From NCBI GenBank assembly GCA_026419785.1, contig JAODTK010005751.1, forward strand, positions 114,695 through 178,694: a DNA stretch of 64,000 nt, read 5' to 3'. Positions 35,301 to 43,799 of this stretch are shown piece after piece. This DNA is from Sclerodactyla briareus. Its lineage: Eukaryota; Echinodermata; Holothuroidea; Dendrochirotida; Sclerodactylidae. Positions within the stretch are counted from its first letter, which is position 1. Each line of letters begins with the position of its first letter. The notes under the pieces were generated by a model. That model saw only the letters and a program-made list of their open reading frames with translations. It did not search any database and was not told where the DNA came from. Both the position numbers and the translations under genes were made by a program.

Positions 35301-35615
35301 GCAAAGTGTAACAGTACCTGTTTATAACTGCATCCTACCAGAGTGATCTTCTCCAGCTTGCATTGACTGTAGCTGAGCTGTAGCAGGACCTCGTCCGTGA
35401 CCTGAGCCGAGTACCTCAGCTCCAGCCACCTTATCGCCGGACAGAAGAGGTGATAGTGACGTGGGGGAGGTAGGAAGCTGTCAGCATGTCGTGGTCGACA
35501 GTCCGCTTCAGGAGCACCTCCTTCAGGCTAGTCGGCAGTCTCCTGCCGACATTGCTGATCGTGTCCAGGTTCTGGGCGATGCACTGGAGACACATATCTC
35601 GAGGAGCTTCACCAT
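14274..35615 (-). CDS. AMN1-like leucine-rich-repeat (LRR_CC) protein gene, nine coding exons
   Basis: The exons, 5' to 3' on the minus strand, are 35626-35318 (ATG at 35615), 34302-34242, 33469-33356, 31735-31657, 25683-25636, 22128-21904, 19302-19199, 18433-18341 and 14306-14274. Together they would encode about 350 residues. The N-terminus (MVKLLEIC, LQCIAQNL, LPTSLKEVLL, WLELRYSAQVTDEVLLQL) follows the layout of AMN1. The rest is a run of cysteine-type LRRs with VTD/VSDD turns and C-P-N-L spacing. Such proteins bind partners through the curved repeat face. Yeast Amn1 acts in mitotic exit, and related F-box LRR proteins choose ubiquitin-ligase substrates. No F-box was found. The predicted protein is longer than human AMN1 (about 258 residues). 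Exons 1, 3, 4, 7 and 8 need one-base changes, and exon 7 has an in-frame TAG. This means either unpolished sequence or a decaying gene. Confidence 0.7.
14320..14545. other. Intron sequence, nothing recognised
   Basis: This is intron 8 of the minus-strand LRR gene, between the terminal exon and the G-rich array. No other feature was seen. Confidence 0.4.
14550..15290 (+). repeat. G-rich minisatellite, about 25 units of roughly 30 bp
   Basis: Variants of 'ggccatgttgttggagg' plus 'ggtactagggga' repeat across about 740 bases, with unit length drifting between 25 and 35. It lies in the last intron of the LRR gene. The plus strand is strongly G-biased. The open frame starting at 15138 arises from this array. 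Confidence 0.75.
15300..15880. other. Intronic DNA with overlapping open frames
   Basis: A plus-strand frame (15138-15545) ends in a basic stretch (RKREKRKKDNWLAKKRRR), but it starts in the minisatellite and matches no family. Nothing else was recognised. Confidence 0.3.
15885..16812 (+). repeat. Tandem repeat, about 2.5 units of roughly 400 bp, with TGACCT clusters
   Basis: Repeating landmarks are 'catcatggggaacacacata', 'gtcgagtttaacgtgttt', 'caagccaaaattggccaaaa', 'acaatagggtt' and a TGACCT cluster. At 16229-16261 and 16672-16704 four TGACCT sites follow each other with gaps of 4, 4 and 1 bases. A related diverged stretch lies at 61690-62130. The array is in the last intron of the LRR gene. 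Confidence 0.75.
16813..16833 (+). repeat. CA microsatellite
   Basis: About ten CA dinucleotides follow directly after the TGACCT-bearing tandem array. Confidence 0.85.
17005..17240 (+). pseudogene. Short-chain dehydrogenase/reductase fragment
   Basis: The plus strand reads, in two frames, QLAQHGRHVAGSF and then NMAKHLGTDLHFQPIDATN followed by SNVRDFFNDIIAKQRIKPI. This fits the SDR pattern of a first helix after TGxxxGxG, a segment before the acidic D-x-T of strand 4, and the helix that precedes the NAG motif. The protein pattern stops exactly where the SINE cluster begins, so the 3' part is missing. A frame change lies between the two blocks. SDR enzymes are NAD(P)-dependent oxidoreductases; the substrate cannot be inferred. 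It lies inside the last intron of the LRR gene on the opposite strand, so it is probably a relic. Confidence 0.4.
17236..18320 (-). mobile_element. Cluster of three to four tRNA-derived SINEs, all minus strand
   Basis: Heads, read on the minus strand, lie near 17490-17440 (GTTGGCACAATTGG A box), 17995-17960 (GGTTCAAATCAC B box) and 18310-18250 (GGGGTTCCAATCCC B box). Bodies share 'ttgccttct', 'gggattggagcagagaca' and 'gcagtatccaggc' with the SINE at 7283. A further partial body covers 17550-17760. Repeated insertion in one orientation next to the SDR remnant suggests nested or tandem insertion. Confidence 0.65.
18341..18433 (-). CDS. LRR gene exon 8
   Basis: It encodes VFARATSCPDLECFYVSGC, then NKITTAAINYLQ, a textbook cysteine-type LRR. 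The donor CAG/GTATAC is good. The acceptor is AAGAG at 18434-18438, and its phase is one base off from exon 7. Confidence 0.7.
18440..19195. other. LRR gene intron 7
   Basis: A C run followed by an A run near 18617-18650 is the only distinct structure. No other feature was seen. Confidence 0.5.
19199..19302 (-). CDS. LRR gene exon 7
   Basis: It reads FLRHLRLIARRCVNLQE, then a TAG, then TLSLSWRSGG and, after a one-base slip in a G run, DDEVLT. The cysteine spacing from exon 6 is exactly the LRR period (15 residues), which supports direct joining. The acceptor is TTCACAG and the donor is GTAAGT. The TAG sits where Leu is expected. Confidence 0.6.
19305..21240. other. LRR gene intron 6, first part
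   Basis: From about 20500 onward the sequence contains scattered degenerate 'aatgtgaa...catcacca' words that lead into the array at 21380. No gene was seen here. Confidence 0.4.
21240..21800 (+). repeat. Minisatellite, six or more units of about 65 bp
   Basis: The unit carries 'ccaaaatgtgaagataatac', 'tcacatccctgaatgtgg' and 'aaatgtccaccatcac'. Copies from 21425 to 21745 are close to each other, and older copies extend leftward to about 20900. It lies just downstream of exon 6 of the minus-strand LRR gene. The array leaves an open frame on the minus strand. Confidence 0.8.
21904..22128 (-). CDS. LRR gene exon 6
   Basis: The longest clean exon has 75 codons with no break. It holds LVSLNFGGCHLLFDDQCL, VVKYCHNLECLSLDLCF and MRVMSFSGCKD, about three cysteine-type LRRs. 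The acceptor is GTCATAG and the donor is GTGAGT, both phase 0, matching exon 5. It is the anchor of the gene model. Confidence 0.85.
22135..23875. other. LRR gene intron 5, first part
   Basis: Non-coding sequence with repeated 'catgacttttccatgac'-like words around 22680-22830. No gene was recognised. Confidence 0.4.
23880..24062 (-). other. Unassigned coding-like segment
   Basis: After the acceptor GTCCTGCAG the minus strand stays open for 60 codons to a TGA. It includes NVFDSLRLPGPLVCYKTLEP and IPVTVILALGGLQIKGDNL. The composition and splice acceptor look protein-like, and it lies inside intron 5 of the LRR gene on the same strand. It could be an alternative last exon or part of another gene. 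The family is not recognised. Confidence 0.3.
24070..25630. other. LRR gene intron 5, remaining part
   Basis: Open frames at 24941-25381 overlap a region with AGGTCA/TGACC-like words typical of the local satellites. No gene was seen. Confidence 0.4.
25636..25683 (-). CDS. LRR gene exon 5
   Basis: Sixteen codons (LNVDGLVRITSDSLSQ) lie between the acceptor TTTTTGCAG and the donor GTACGT. Exon 5 joins exon 6 in phase 0, completing one LRR. Its junction with exon 4 is one base off. Confidence 0.7.
25690..27585. other. LRR gene intron 4, first part
   Basis: G and C runs lie at about 26427, 26520 and 26598. No gene was seen. Confidence 0.4.
27590..27835 (+). repeat. Degenerate satellite ('aatggcctattgtgacttgacc' family)
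   Basis: Two loose copies of a unit begin 'cacaatggcctat/gt' and continue 'tgaccttcacaaatcacaaagtca'. The same words recur at 30060-30620, so this is a dispersed satellite-like family. Confidence 0.45.
27840..29990. other. LRR gene intron 4, middle part
   Basis: A short palindrome, GGGAGGGAATTCCCTCCC, lies at about 29956-29973. Repeated 'ttcccgcac' words lie at 27970-28030. No gene was recognised. Confidence 0.4.
30000..31640. repeat. Degenerate satellite region with CAGA microsatellites
   Basis: Two loose cycles contain 'attatgaccgaacatcagca', 'gtaggagata', 'ttggcccattgtgcccc' and a CAGA run. The CAGA runs are at about 30709-30731 and 31544-31563. The open frame from 31193 to 31663 lies in this region and has no protein signature. 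Confidence 0.5.
31657..31735 (-). CDS. LRR gene exon 4
   Basis: It encodes LNICGLYTVSDDVLLSL, then GTHCPNIKK, one LRR. The acceptor is GATAG at 31736-31740 and the donor is GTGAGT. Joining to exon 3 in LRR register gives KLDLNIC, which requires one A fewer in an A run of exon 3. Confidence 0.75.
31740..33350. other. LRR gene intron 3 with degenerate satellite
   Basis: From about 32000 to 32900 loose repeats carry 'gatcacgatgacacttggcac', 'ggtcatctaggg' and 'ggccaatatg' words. A palindrome, CTCGGCCATGTGGCCGAG, lies near 32004. No gene was seen. Confidence 0.4.
33356..33469 (-). CDS. LRR gene exon 3
   Basis: It reads GISSIVQKNPQIHTIHSTQ in the frame set by exon 2, then HKVTEEILPVVAKHLHK in the next frame. 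Both parts are in LRR register, so a single base is missing between them. The acceptor is CACCAG and the donor is GTGAGT. Confidence 0.7.
33475..34235. other. LRR gene intron 2 with SINE body fragment
   Basis: At 33660-33750 'cctgttgccttctcactggg' and 'cggggcagaggcagacgagg' match the SINE body at 7283, without the tRNA head. The rest shows nothing. Confidence 0.45.
34242..34302 (-). CDS. LRR gene exon 2
   Basis: It encodes LGQVKLTNVYITRCNLVCNE, an LRR, and joins both neighbours in phase (0 at the start, 1 at the end). The acceptor is GCAGGCAG and the donor is GTCAGT. Confidence 0.75.
34310..35315. other. LRR gene intron 1 with a tRNA-like box
   Basis: Near 35280, read on the minus strand, GGTTCAAATCCC matches a Pol III B box, so a SINE remnant is likely. 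No other feature was seen. Confidence 0.4.
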
Positions 35616-35626
35616 CTTGAAAAAAC
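35318..35626 (-). CDS. LRR gene exon 1 (AMN1-like N-terminus)
   Basis: The acceptor CTTTCAG precedes a short leader, and the ATG lies in a good context (CAAGATGG) at 35615. The start MVKLLEIC aligns with the LLDLCL of AMN1. It continues CLQCIAQNL, LPTSLKEVLLKR, DHDMLTASYL, then FCPAIRWLELRYSAQ and VTDEVLLQL. Two one-base slips are needed, one after the eighth codon and one in a run of five C. An upstream non-coding exon is implied but was not found. Confidence 0.75.
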
Positions 35627-35903
35627 CTGAAAGACCGATAAACGGAATTTGAGACATCATAGCAGGTTGTCCGACACTTCCTGGGGAATCCTTTTTTGTA
35701 AATTTCCCAGGACCAGAAAGTTTTCAATACAAGGGTGCAATCACTTGGGAAGTTGTATTGGTTCAGAGCCACGAAGAACGTTCGTGATAATTTCCAATCC
35801 CCCTCTCAGCTTCACTTGTTGTGCCCTGCCATGTTTTTAATACTCGAGTCATGGTAGACTTAACCCCTTCCAGAAGCCTTGAAGATTGAAAAAAAGTATT
35901 TCA

Positions 35904-37246
35904 CAGTGCTGGAGTCGAGTCTTAATCCGAGTCATCAATATTCGAGTCTGAGTCATTGGCTCCCGGGTCCGAGTCACAGTGTCCGAGTCCGAGTCCTTGA
36001 GTTCCGTACATGTATGCCAAATTGACCTGAACTATTTTATACATATTTTAAGACATATCTCAACAACCGCTGAATTTGCTTGCTACAGACAATGTTTTAG
36101 AGCGCTTCTACTAATGAATAATGCCTGTACTGACATACAAAAAAACTTTAAAATAGAGCTGGCTGGTCCTATGGATAAAAAGTAGGACAACTTTTTCAGA
36201 AGCTCGTAAAAACATTTTGACAGAATGTGAGTATAAAAGAAGTTCATGAATGTGATGGAAACCTTTTCCTGATATTAAATTCCATGTCAAATTGACTACC
36301 AGTACCACTAACTTTCTTAAATAGCAAATGCTTACACCCAATTCCAACCGACAAACTTTAGCTAGCTAGGTCATGTATCCATATTAGGAAAAGCGCTGGC
36401 CGTTTGGCAGGAAAGGCTGATCCGTCGAATTCTTGCTTATCCTGCTAAGGAAGTGTTACTGCGAATTTTTGCAGGGCAAAAACAATTGCACCCCCATCAA
36501 ATCATAGAATTAACACCTCTACCAGTCACTTCCCTATGATCCAGTCACATTGATTTACCATGCACGTGGCAAGTGGAATACCCACTGCTAGTTGACGATA
36601 TCAAATCATGAGAAGCACATGGTTGAGAAAGTATCCTAACATAAATTGGCACATGTGAGATGGAATCTAGGCTATAAATCTTCCCTGAAACAGTCAAAAT
36701 TGACGAGATTTGAGTTTTTCCAGGTTGTGTTAAATGTTCGTGTTGGCATCATTATAACGATTATGGCTGTCACGTTTCGTCGTAGATATCACATTCATTG
36801 ATTTGGTTGAAAAAACTATGGATATATTTGTCCTTGTTGATTTATGATGCAAACATTGTACAAGTCAAACTTTTTCTGCCACTCTTTCACTCGCATGTCT
36901 CTGTTTCTCTCGTGATTAACTATGTGACTGTAAAAACATGCGAGCCCCATGTTATGCCTAATTTCCTTCTTGATTAGACGATGCTTCAGTCGGAAATATG
37001 GTGGGAAAAAGTTAGTATACTTTTTCATGGCGGAGCATTGCGCGTATATTTATTTGTCCTGTACGATCGTGAAATGAAGTTATGTCTTCAAAGAATAGAG
37101 GGGACTCGACCCAAAGGCCTAAGTACTCGGCCAAGTCCTGGTCTGAGTCCTCTATTTCTTCCAAGTCATTGAACTTCAAGTCGATCCTTGCAAATCGGAC
37201 TCGCGCCAGCCTCGAGTCCGGTCCCGGACTCCGTCCTCCAGCACTG
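35904..37246. mobile_element. hAT-like non-autonomous element, about 1.34 kb
   Basis: It starts CAGTGCTGGAG and ends CTCCAGCACTG, an 11-base inverted end with one extra base pair mismatch region inside. The flanks GTATTTCA and GATTTTCA resemble a diverged 8-bp target duplication. Degenerate GAGTCC/GGACTC arrays lie inside both ends (about 35915-36000 and 37090-37235). The centre has no transposase. This matches hAT-type ends. The copy at 1-826 shares the end but not the centre. Confidence 0.6.
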
Positions 37247-37249
37247 ATT

Positions 37250-37600
37250 TTCAGTGATTTGACGAATGAAGTATTGTGTGACAGAACACAATTTAGGCCT
37301 ATTCAAGTTTTTGTGTGTCACACTCTCAGGGGAAGCCGAGCCATCAGTTTGCATGTAGCATACCCAACATTTTAATCTTGAGGTTTCCGCAGTTGCAGGA
37401 AAAAACATTCCGGACATATCGTTCATTATGACAAACCCATTATTATACTGAGATATCATCACCGATATTTTCATTCCGAAAAATGTTTTCTCAGTAACTG
37501 TTGGGAGGAAAGTTATGATGACCATCGTCTGCTGCTCATACTGCAAATGAAGGGTCAGAACTTGACCTAGCCCTACTCTTTTAAGAGAAGTGTGGGTTGG
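37250..37600 (-). other. Unassigned coding-like segment
   Basis: After the acceptor-like CATTTGCAG (about 37545) the minus strand is open through YEQQTMVIITFLPTV, FFGMKISVMISQYNN and FVIMNDMSGMFFPA, then runs into the hAT-like end. The residue mix looks protein-like, and it lies 5' of the LRR gene on the same strand. No family is recognised. Confidence 0.25.
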
Positions 37601-37606
37601 CAAAAC

Positions 37607-37830
37607 TTAAGAGGAAACACCAGAAGGCACTGATCCAGGATTTTCGAAGAGTGCACATCTGTGGCCGTGGGCCCAGGAGCACGCAACTGACAAGCACTGA
37701 CACCAATTTAAGAGTTCTTTTATACGCCCTTGGATGATGGTACTTCCCAGCATCTGAAACATATTCCCATATCTATTCCATATCATTTCTTCATTGGTCT
37801 TGAAAATAAGAGAGGCATTCTCTCCTGGAC
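37607..37830 (-). other. Unassigned exon-like segment
   Basis: After the acceptor TGTATGCACAG the minus strand reads GENASLIFKTNEEMIWNRYG, then STIIQGRIKELLNWCQC, to a stop at 37607. It may belong with the segment at 37250-37600. No family is recognised, and a relationship to the LRR gene is not shown. Confidence 0.25.
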
Positions 37831-37989
37831 CTGTGCATACAAAAATTTCTTTCCATTTACATCGTAACGCTAATTTAACAACAAAATCAGCACATAAATA
37901 TGGAGGCACTTGAAGCTGTGTTGTCAGTCGTTTCTGTAGTGTTATCTGACATGACATAGCTGCATGCCACCCGCTGCTTCCAATCACCC

Positions 37990-39190
37990 GCCTCCTCGGA
38001 GCAAGTTACCAGGCCGAGCCTGTCCATTCCCCCTAACTCTCTGAGGTACCCAGGCAGCTGCGCCCCCATGACTACTGGGGCCCCGGTAGACAGCCCTAAC
38101 CCAGGGGTCTCGTGTAGACAGAATACAGTGGACAGGATCGTCCACCGGTAAGAGCGCCATAAGCCCAAAGAGTCGCATTGGACGATCACAATCATGCATG
38201 CTCGACTCACCTCCCCGCCTACCCTTCCGTTGAACACAAAGTCCTAATAGCATCGTATCCAAGAATCGGCGAAGTGGGATGTAGCCAGAAGCAATTCAGT
38301 CTCCACCACATTTTTAACATTGAGCATTCACCCTCACTAAATATAGGAAGCTGAAGCACAATTGAGCTGAAAATTGCAGCTTGGTTACTCTGCTCAGAAC
38401 AAGCATGTAAAATATATCTACTGCTCCACCTGTTTCCCCTTCTACTTTCCTCACTGACCTACAGACATCATCACTTGGCGTTAGATCGACATTATACCCC
38501 CCTCTATAGCTTATTTCTTTGCCTTCTTCGTTCCTTTTCCCCGCCTCTTTCCCACATGAGGGTTAGGGTGAAGTTCCTGTCAAACGTCAGGCTGTGGATC
38601 GACACCTCTGGCAAACTCCCTCCTACCCTGCCCCTCTCGAATGGACACACCCCCCCCCCCCAGCCACTCACTACAACCGCATACCCCGCCTTTGCATGTC
38701 ACATGATAATTCTTGGACGCCCACGCAACATGACCCTCCCCATTACCTCCTGTTCACGCTACTATTCTATATGGGGAGGGCATCATTGATTCGACCTAAA
38801 AACTGATTTTCGTAGGTCCCTCTGGCGGCAAAAGGACCGAGAACCAATCAGAGCCAATTTCGTCCCTGAATCGTCAAAACTACCCAATACATTCACAAAA
38901 CCCCTGATTTTAGTCACTTAAAAACCCCACTTTTCACGCCATAACTTCCCCCAATAGCCTATTTGGCGTTCCATACTCCTTGCACAATTTATCCTGCATT
39001 TTGCAATTTATCGCATCGATATTTAGTGCAACGGATAAAAAGTTGACCTATTTCACTTGAAACGTCCCGATAAATCATTGTATCGTATCCTAAACGCACA
39101 AGTGTGAACACTCCTATTAAAAATACCTTTTTTACACTCGACGTCCGATAAAGTTATCGTAACTATTTAATCGCACAAGTGTGAACAGCC
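37990..39190. other. Non-coding stretch
   Basis: A C run lies at about 38650. Overlapping open frames on both strands at 37887-38262 and 38475-38806 show no motif. Confidence 0.35.
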
Positions 39191-39195
39191 CTTTA

Positions 39196-39540
39196 TTCGG
39201 ATTTGAACGAAACTTGTGGGCAGGGACTATAGTTTATCCCGAAAAATGTGGAGGTCATTTCAAGGTCATCGGAGTCAAATTTGTTGTTAATCTATGCGAT
39301 TTTCCAAACTTAATCAATTTTAACGAAACCTGGTGATTGGGGACTATAGTTGGATCCAAAAAGTGTGGAGGTCCATTTCGAATGTCATCGGAGGTCAATT
39401 TGCATAATTAAATACATTTCCAAACTTTGTCAGATTTGAACAAAACTTGGGTGGATTGGGACTACATTTGTTTTCCTACAAAGTTAAAGGTCATTTCCGA
39501 GGCCATCGGGGTAAATTTGCATAATTTAGGTGACTTTTCT
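39196..39540 (+). repeat. Minisatellite, three units of about 115 bp
   Basis: Each unit reads roughly 'gatttgaacgaaacttgg', 'gggactatagttgatcc', 'aaaaatgtggaggtcatttc', 'aaggtcatcggaggtcaa' and 'atttgcataatt'. Several AGGTCA half-sites occur per unit. The same family is inverted at 58970-59280, and its core resembles the array at 5420. Confidence 0.8.
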
Positions 39541-39544
39541 TGTA

Positions 39545-41645
39545 ACTTACATGGAGTACACAAACTTAGTGGATAAGGCTATCTTGCTTATGGGTGTAAT
39601 AGCTACTAGGCTACTTCTTCCCAATGATGCTCAAAAGTGGGGATCTACACATGGGCGTTCACCCGCCACACATGTCCAGTTGGATCCAGAGAGTAGATGG
39701 AATATCAAATGATAATTTGAGTAACATTCACACAACAGGGAGCTACATGTACTCCAGAACGAGGTACCAGTCAGACGCACATTCATCATAGGAACGTCTG
39801 TGAAATTGTGCTCCAATAAATAACATCATGTCAACACCGAACTGCACAGTCTAATGTGGAATTCGGATTTAGGGATTATAGTTTGAGAATTATTATTTCA
39901 CATGTACTTGATTAGTGTTGGTAATGCAAACATTGATTACTCCTTACTTGTCAGCAAGTTGCCAGCAAGCTATAGTATGATTGAAATTCAAATTTGTAGA
40001 TTTTGAGGAGAGCAAATTGCTCTCTTGGAAGACCCCAGTGGAGAGCAAAAAAGGTCTTATGGATGTGCTTCTGAAAAAAAACCTATTTTGCCCAGGAGAG
40101 CATTTTTTAGGCTTTGGTACCTAGGAGGCCTCGAAAAATTAACCGACGGCACCGACGGCACTCGCCGTCGAGTTGCCCTGCCCAATTTGCCTGATGCCCT
40201 TACATTTCAAGCTTCATCGGCGGCAGTGACTGCCGTGCCCCTAATTGCTCATTGCCGTCGGTGCCCTCGCTCTCCCCCTCTCAAAACTGCGATGAGTACC
40301 CTACAGCAATTCTGAAAGTTCCGTTGATGAAGCATAACTGAGGCCCATACATGTAAAAAAGTGTCATGGTTTTCCAAGATTTCGGAATTCAATAGATAAA
40401 AATGCGGAATGTAATTAATGAAACCCACTGGCCGGCCCCGAGCTGCCCACAATTACATAAAATAAAACGGCAGTATGAATGCACCGCGACGGCCTACGTA
40501 GTCACATAATTGTACATTTCACTCATATCTGTTAAAAACTGTATTTTCTAATCAAACTCACATGGTAATTTTCTGCAAAATATACATCACGTTCAGCTAC
40601 CAGAAATGCGATCACATGCAGCAGTGCAGCCGCGTTGTTGTCATTGGTTAGTTGAAAATGTGAAAAATTACAATGCTCTGATTAGTTGGGGTCAGATTCT
40701 AGCGTAAAGTGGGTGGTTACCAACACCATATACGAGTCCGCGAATAAAGGCTTTTTAATACAGGACTGCAGGCACGTGGTAATTGCATGGCGTATATAAA
40801 AGTGGGGGGTCCGGGCTGTGTAGCGTAAACAGAGTATATATTATTGGCACTACTCTGTGAAAACTATGTAGGAATAAGACAATTGAACACTGAAAAAATG
40901 TTTCAGAGTTTCAGACAGATATTTTTAAATAGTGCAAAAGAGCAAGGAGGGAGTCTACAAGGAGAGCGTGAAAGTGACGTACCGTGCCCGGCTCGACTGT
41001 ATCCGTTTCCACAACATCATACTGCACAACTCTAGCGCTACGCGAAGTGCGCTGTACTTTCTTATGTACTGTTGGGGGGTTTGAGTTGATGCTGTTTTAT
41101 GATTGGTACTGCTCGTGAGTTCCTCGCAGCGACAAAACTTTTCACAATCAATTTATAATGCAATATAGCAGTATCCTAATATACGCGGAATGAAATTATA
41201 ATGCCAGAAAGCTACATTTTTTTTTTACAAAACGTAAAATAAAAAAAATGATCTCTTGGTTATCTAGAGTAAATAAATTACGAGTTGAAAATCATTGTCA
41301 AAATCGTGGTTGACCGACTGCCAAGAATACACTTAGCTCTCGCGCTAGCTAGCTAGTAATGATGAGAGAGTTACATGGTTACAATAAAACGATTTGCCGT
41401 AATTTCAATTTGCCTTCTGCCTTGTCTTTTTTCCGATAGCCTTGCTGCCCTCAAATTTCTTCTAATTGCCTTGGGCCCTGCCTTTGAATGTAACCGAATG
41501 CAATTTTTAACATTTCCCTCAGAAATGTCTTCCCCTTCACTTTCAATGCGAGGCCTGAACCTCGGGGAGAGCAATGCAGTTCTCTTCTGGATTTTTGAAA
41601 TCACAAATCCTGATCTACCTAATGACGTCACTAGTTAGACCCAGA
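39545..41645. other. Unassigned; GC-rich repeat-like blocks at 40020-40320 and 41371-41638
   Basis: Both blocks contain related words such as 'gccctgccc', 'aattgcc' and 'ttgccctcaaa', and both are open on one or both strands. The first holds repeated CCGACGGC. They look like copies of a dispersed element. No protein family is recognised in the frames at 40025-40315 (+), 41375-41638 (+) or 41371-41631 (-). Confidence 0.3.
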
Positions 41646-41653
41646 GCAAAACA

Positions 41654-41769
41654 CTGTACAAGTCAAATGGGACAGTCTTTTCTTACATCGCTTATCAACT
41701 GATCATATAGTGCATGTACTTTTTTCTTCCAGTCCGTCCCAAGAGGTGAAATATCCATCAATATTTTAC
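41654..41769 (-). repeat. Exon-like segment, copy 2 of a dispersed pair
   Basis: On the minus strand TTTTTTTTGCACAG is followed by KILMDISPLGTDWKKKVHAL and then SDVRKDCPI before a stop. It matches the segment at 2594-2713 at both ends (ISP, VHA and KDCPI against KNDCLI) and in the flanks. The shared flanks suggest a mobile or duplicated unit. The family is unknown. Confidence 0.4.
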
Positions 41770-41774
41770 CTGTG

Positions 41775-43795
41775 CAAAAAAAATTTGACACGCACGTTAA
41801 AATTTGGGAGTTATTCCTGGAAAAGCGTAGGCTAAGGCAAAATAATATTTCATGTTTAGCGTCCCCGCCCGCCACCTTTTCTTGGGGGAGGATTCTGAAA
41901 ATTCTTCCTTTTTTTTCTTCTTCAGGCCTAACTTTTTGAAGAATATTTTGAGAGTCGAAATTCCAGGGAATTCAGGGTTGCTTTTGACAAAAGAACAATT
42001 TTAAATTCGTTTTCGGTTAGTATAACCGTAAACCATAATAAAAGGAATAAAGAGGCTGGCCGGTCCTCGAAAAGTCAAGTGGCAAAACCCTGCTTCTCCC
42101 CTTCTTTTCTCTTCAAACCTGTCCTAGTCTGGTAATTTCTCATGTTGCATTTATTGTAGACATGGTGATATGCAATTTTCTGGGTATGAATGGCTAGTAG
42201 TATTAGTTTGAGCTACATTGGGACACCCATCTGGCCTTATGATCCGAGAATCACGCTCTAACGACTTACGTCACGATAGCCAAATATCACGCACAGGCGG
42301 CCCCCGTACGTATTGTTGGTAAATCTCGTTACAACTCAATGGGACTTTTTCAAACCTTCACACACTTGTTAATGTATTAGTTCCTGCCATTCACATAAAG
42401 CTGAATTTTCAAATTCAATATTTGAAACCGGTGCATAAATTTTGCAACCGCGTAGTACAAAAATGAGTCCTTCTGCCACATTAAAAGTTTTAGGCAAGCC
42501 CTTCAAGGTGCAACAAATACGTTAGCCAAAGTGCGTACACGCTCTGATGTAACGCGAACCTGAATATAACATCGTGGTCGGGTCGAAAAAAAAAACAGGG
42601 CCGCCTCCTCATTTTCGAAAAAGCTCAAGCTACATCATGTTTTTTCTTTTTACTTGCCTACCGCATGCACGATAACATTAAGTCCAGCGCAGTACTGAGC
42701 AATTATTTTATTGTTGGCATATACTCAAATAGTGACATCACATTGACCATCACAATGCAGGATTTTATATACAATTCAGCATTTTTTGCCTCCCTGAGTT
42801 AGAGCCGGATGCAAAGCCGTTTCTGTTACGAGATCAGGCCATACTTTGACTTTCACCGGACGCTGAATGTCGTGAGACCAGACATTTACTCAAACCCAAG
42901 ACTACTCGACAAGTTTTTTGAAAAAAAATACTGCAGAGCTGATTTTAACAACACAGATCTTCCAGGTTGAGGCACTGTTTCCCCAAAGAAGGTGGAATAA
43001 GCTCATAATTTGAGTTTGAATCGGATGAACGCAGGCTGCTTAACTGGTATTCCAATGGCAGAAGAGTCGAACTTGAGCTTGCATATGCTATATACTTTGA
43101 GGCGGGCCTGTGGCCTAGACCTCGGCTAGCCATACTAATGTGTAACGATGATCGGGCCTAACTTAAGGCCTACCCATTGCAATATTGGGGAGTGTCCATG
43201 TACCTAGGCTCCTTTTGCCTGATGGACTGCTTCCTACCTGTGCTCACACTTGGCTGGTTGAATGCCACTCACAACTCACTGGATCGAAAACTAAATGCCT
43301 GAATCTCAGCCACACAGCTTCACAGACACACGTCAACATTCAAACGTTAGTTGCTGGGTCAGTATACAGCTCTGGGCCCCCTGCCGTGCCGTGCTGGGGG
43401 TGGGCCAGTGCAGGTCTTGCGTCGACCACTAATATATATACCTGAGGCTAATGTTATAGCTCGTCATGCCTATTTGATAGACATATCTGTGCGGCTCGAC
43501 TGGAAGGCAGCCCTAACTCTGCCCATGTCTGTGAATTCGCAAGCTGAGAACACCCAACTTCCGTGGCCATACTGCTAGCTACTGCGAATGTAGCTTAGGA
43601 CTGGATCACGCTAACCCCTAAATTTCAGACAGGCATTCAACACCGGAATGTGGGTTATTGTTTTAGGTGTCTATTCGCACCATTTTGCATTAACTGGTAT
43701 TGTAAAGCCAAATCATTTAACCGAATTACTCGGACCAGGTTGAAAACGCGAAATATTTTCCAAAACGGAGTGGGTTATTGGAGACTCTTGGGGCT
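41775..43795. other. Non-coding stretch
   Basis: No gene or repeat was recognised with confidence. Open frames at 42945-43133 and 43185-43578 lack motifs. Confidence 0.35.
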
Positions 43796-43799
43796 GGCC

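Noticed and set aside
41371-41638. Open frames on both strands at the same place
   Set aside because: The plus frame looks like a signal peptide and the minus frame like a basic protein, but the block shares words with 40020-40320 and behaves like a dispersed repeat.
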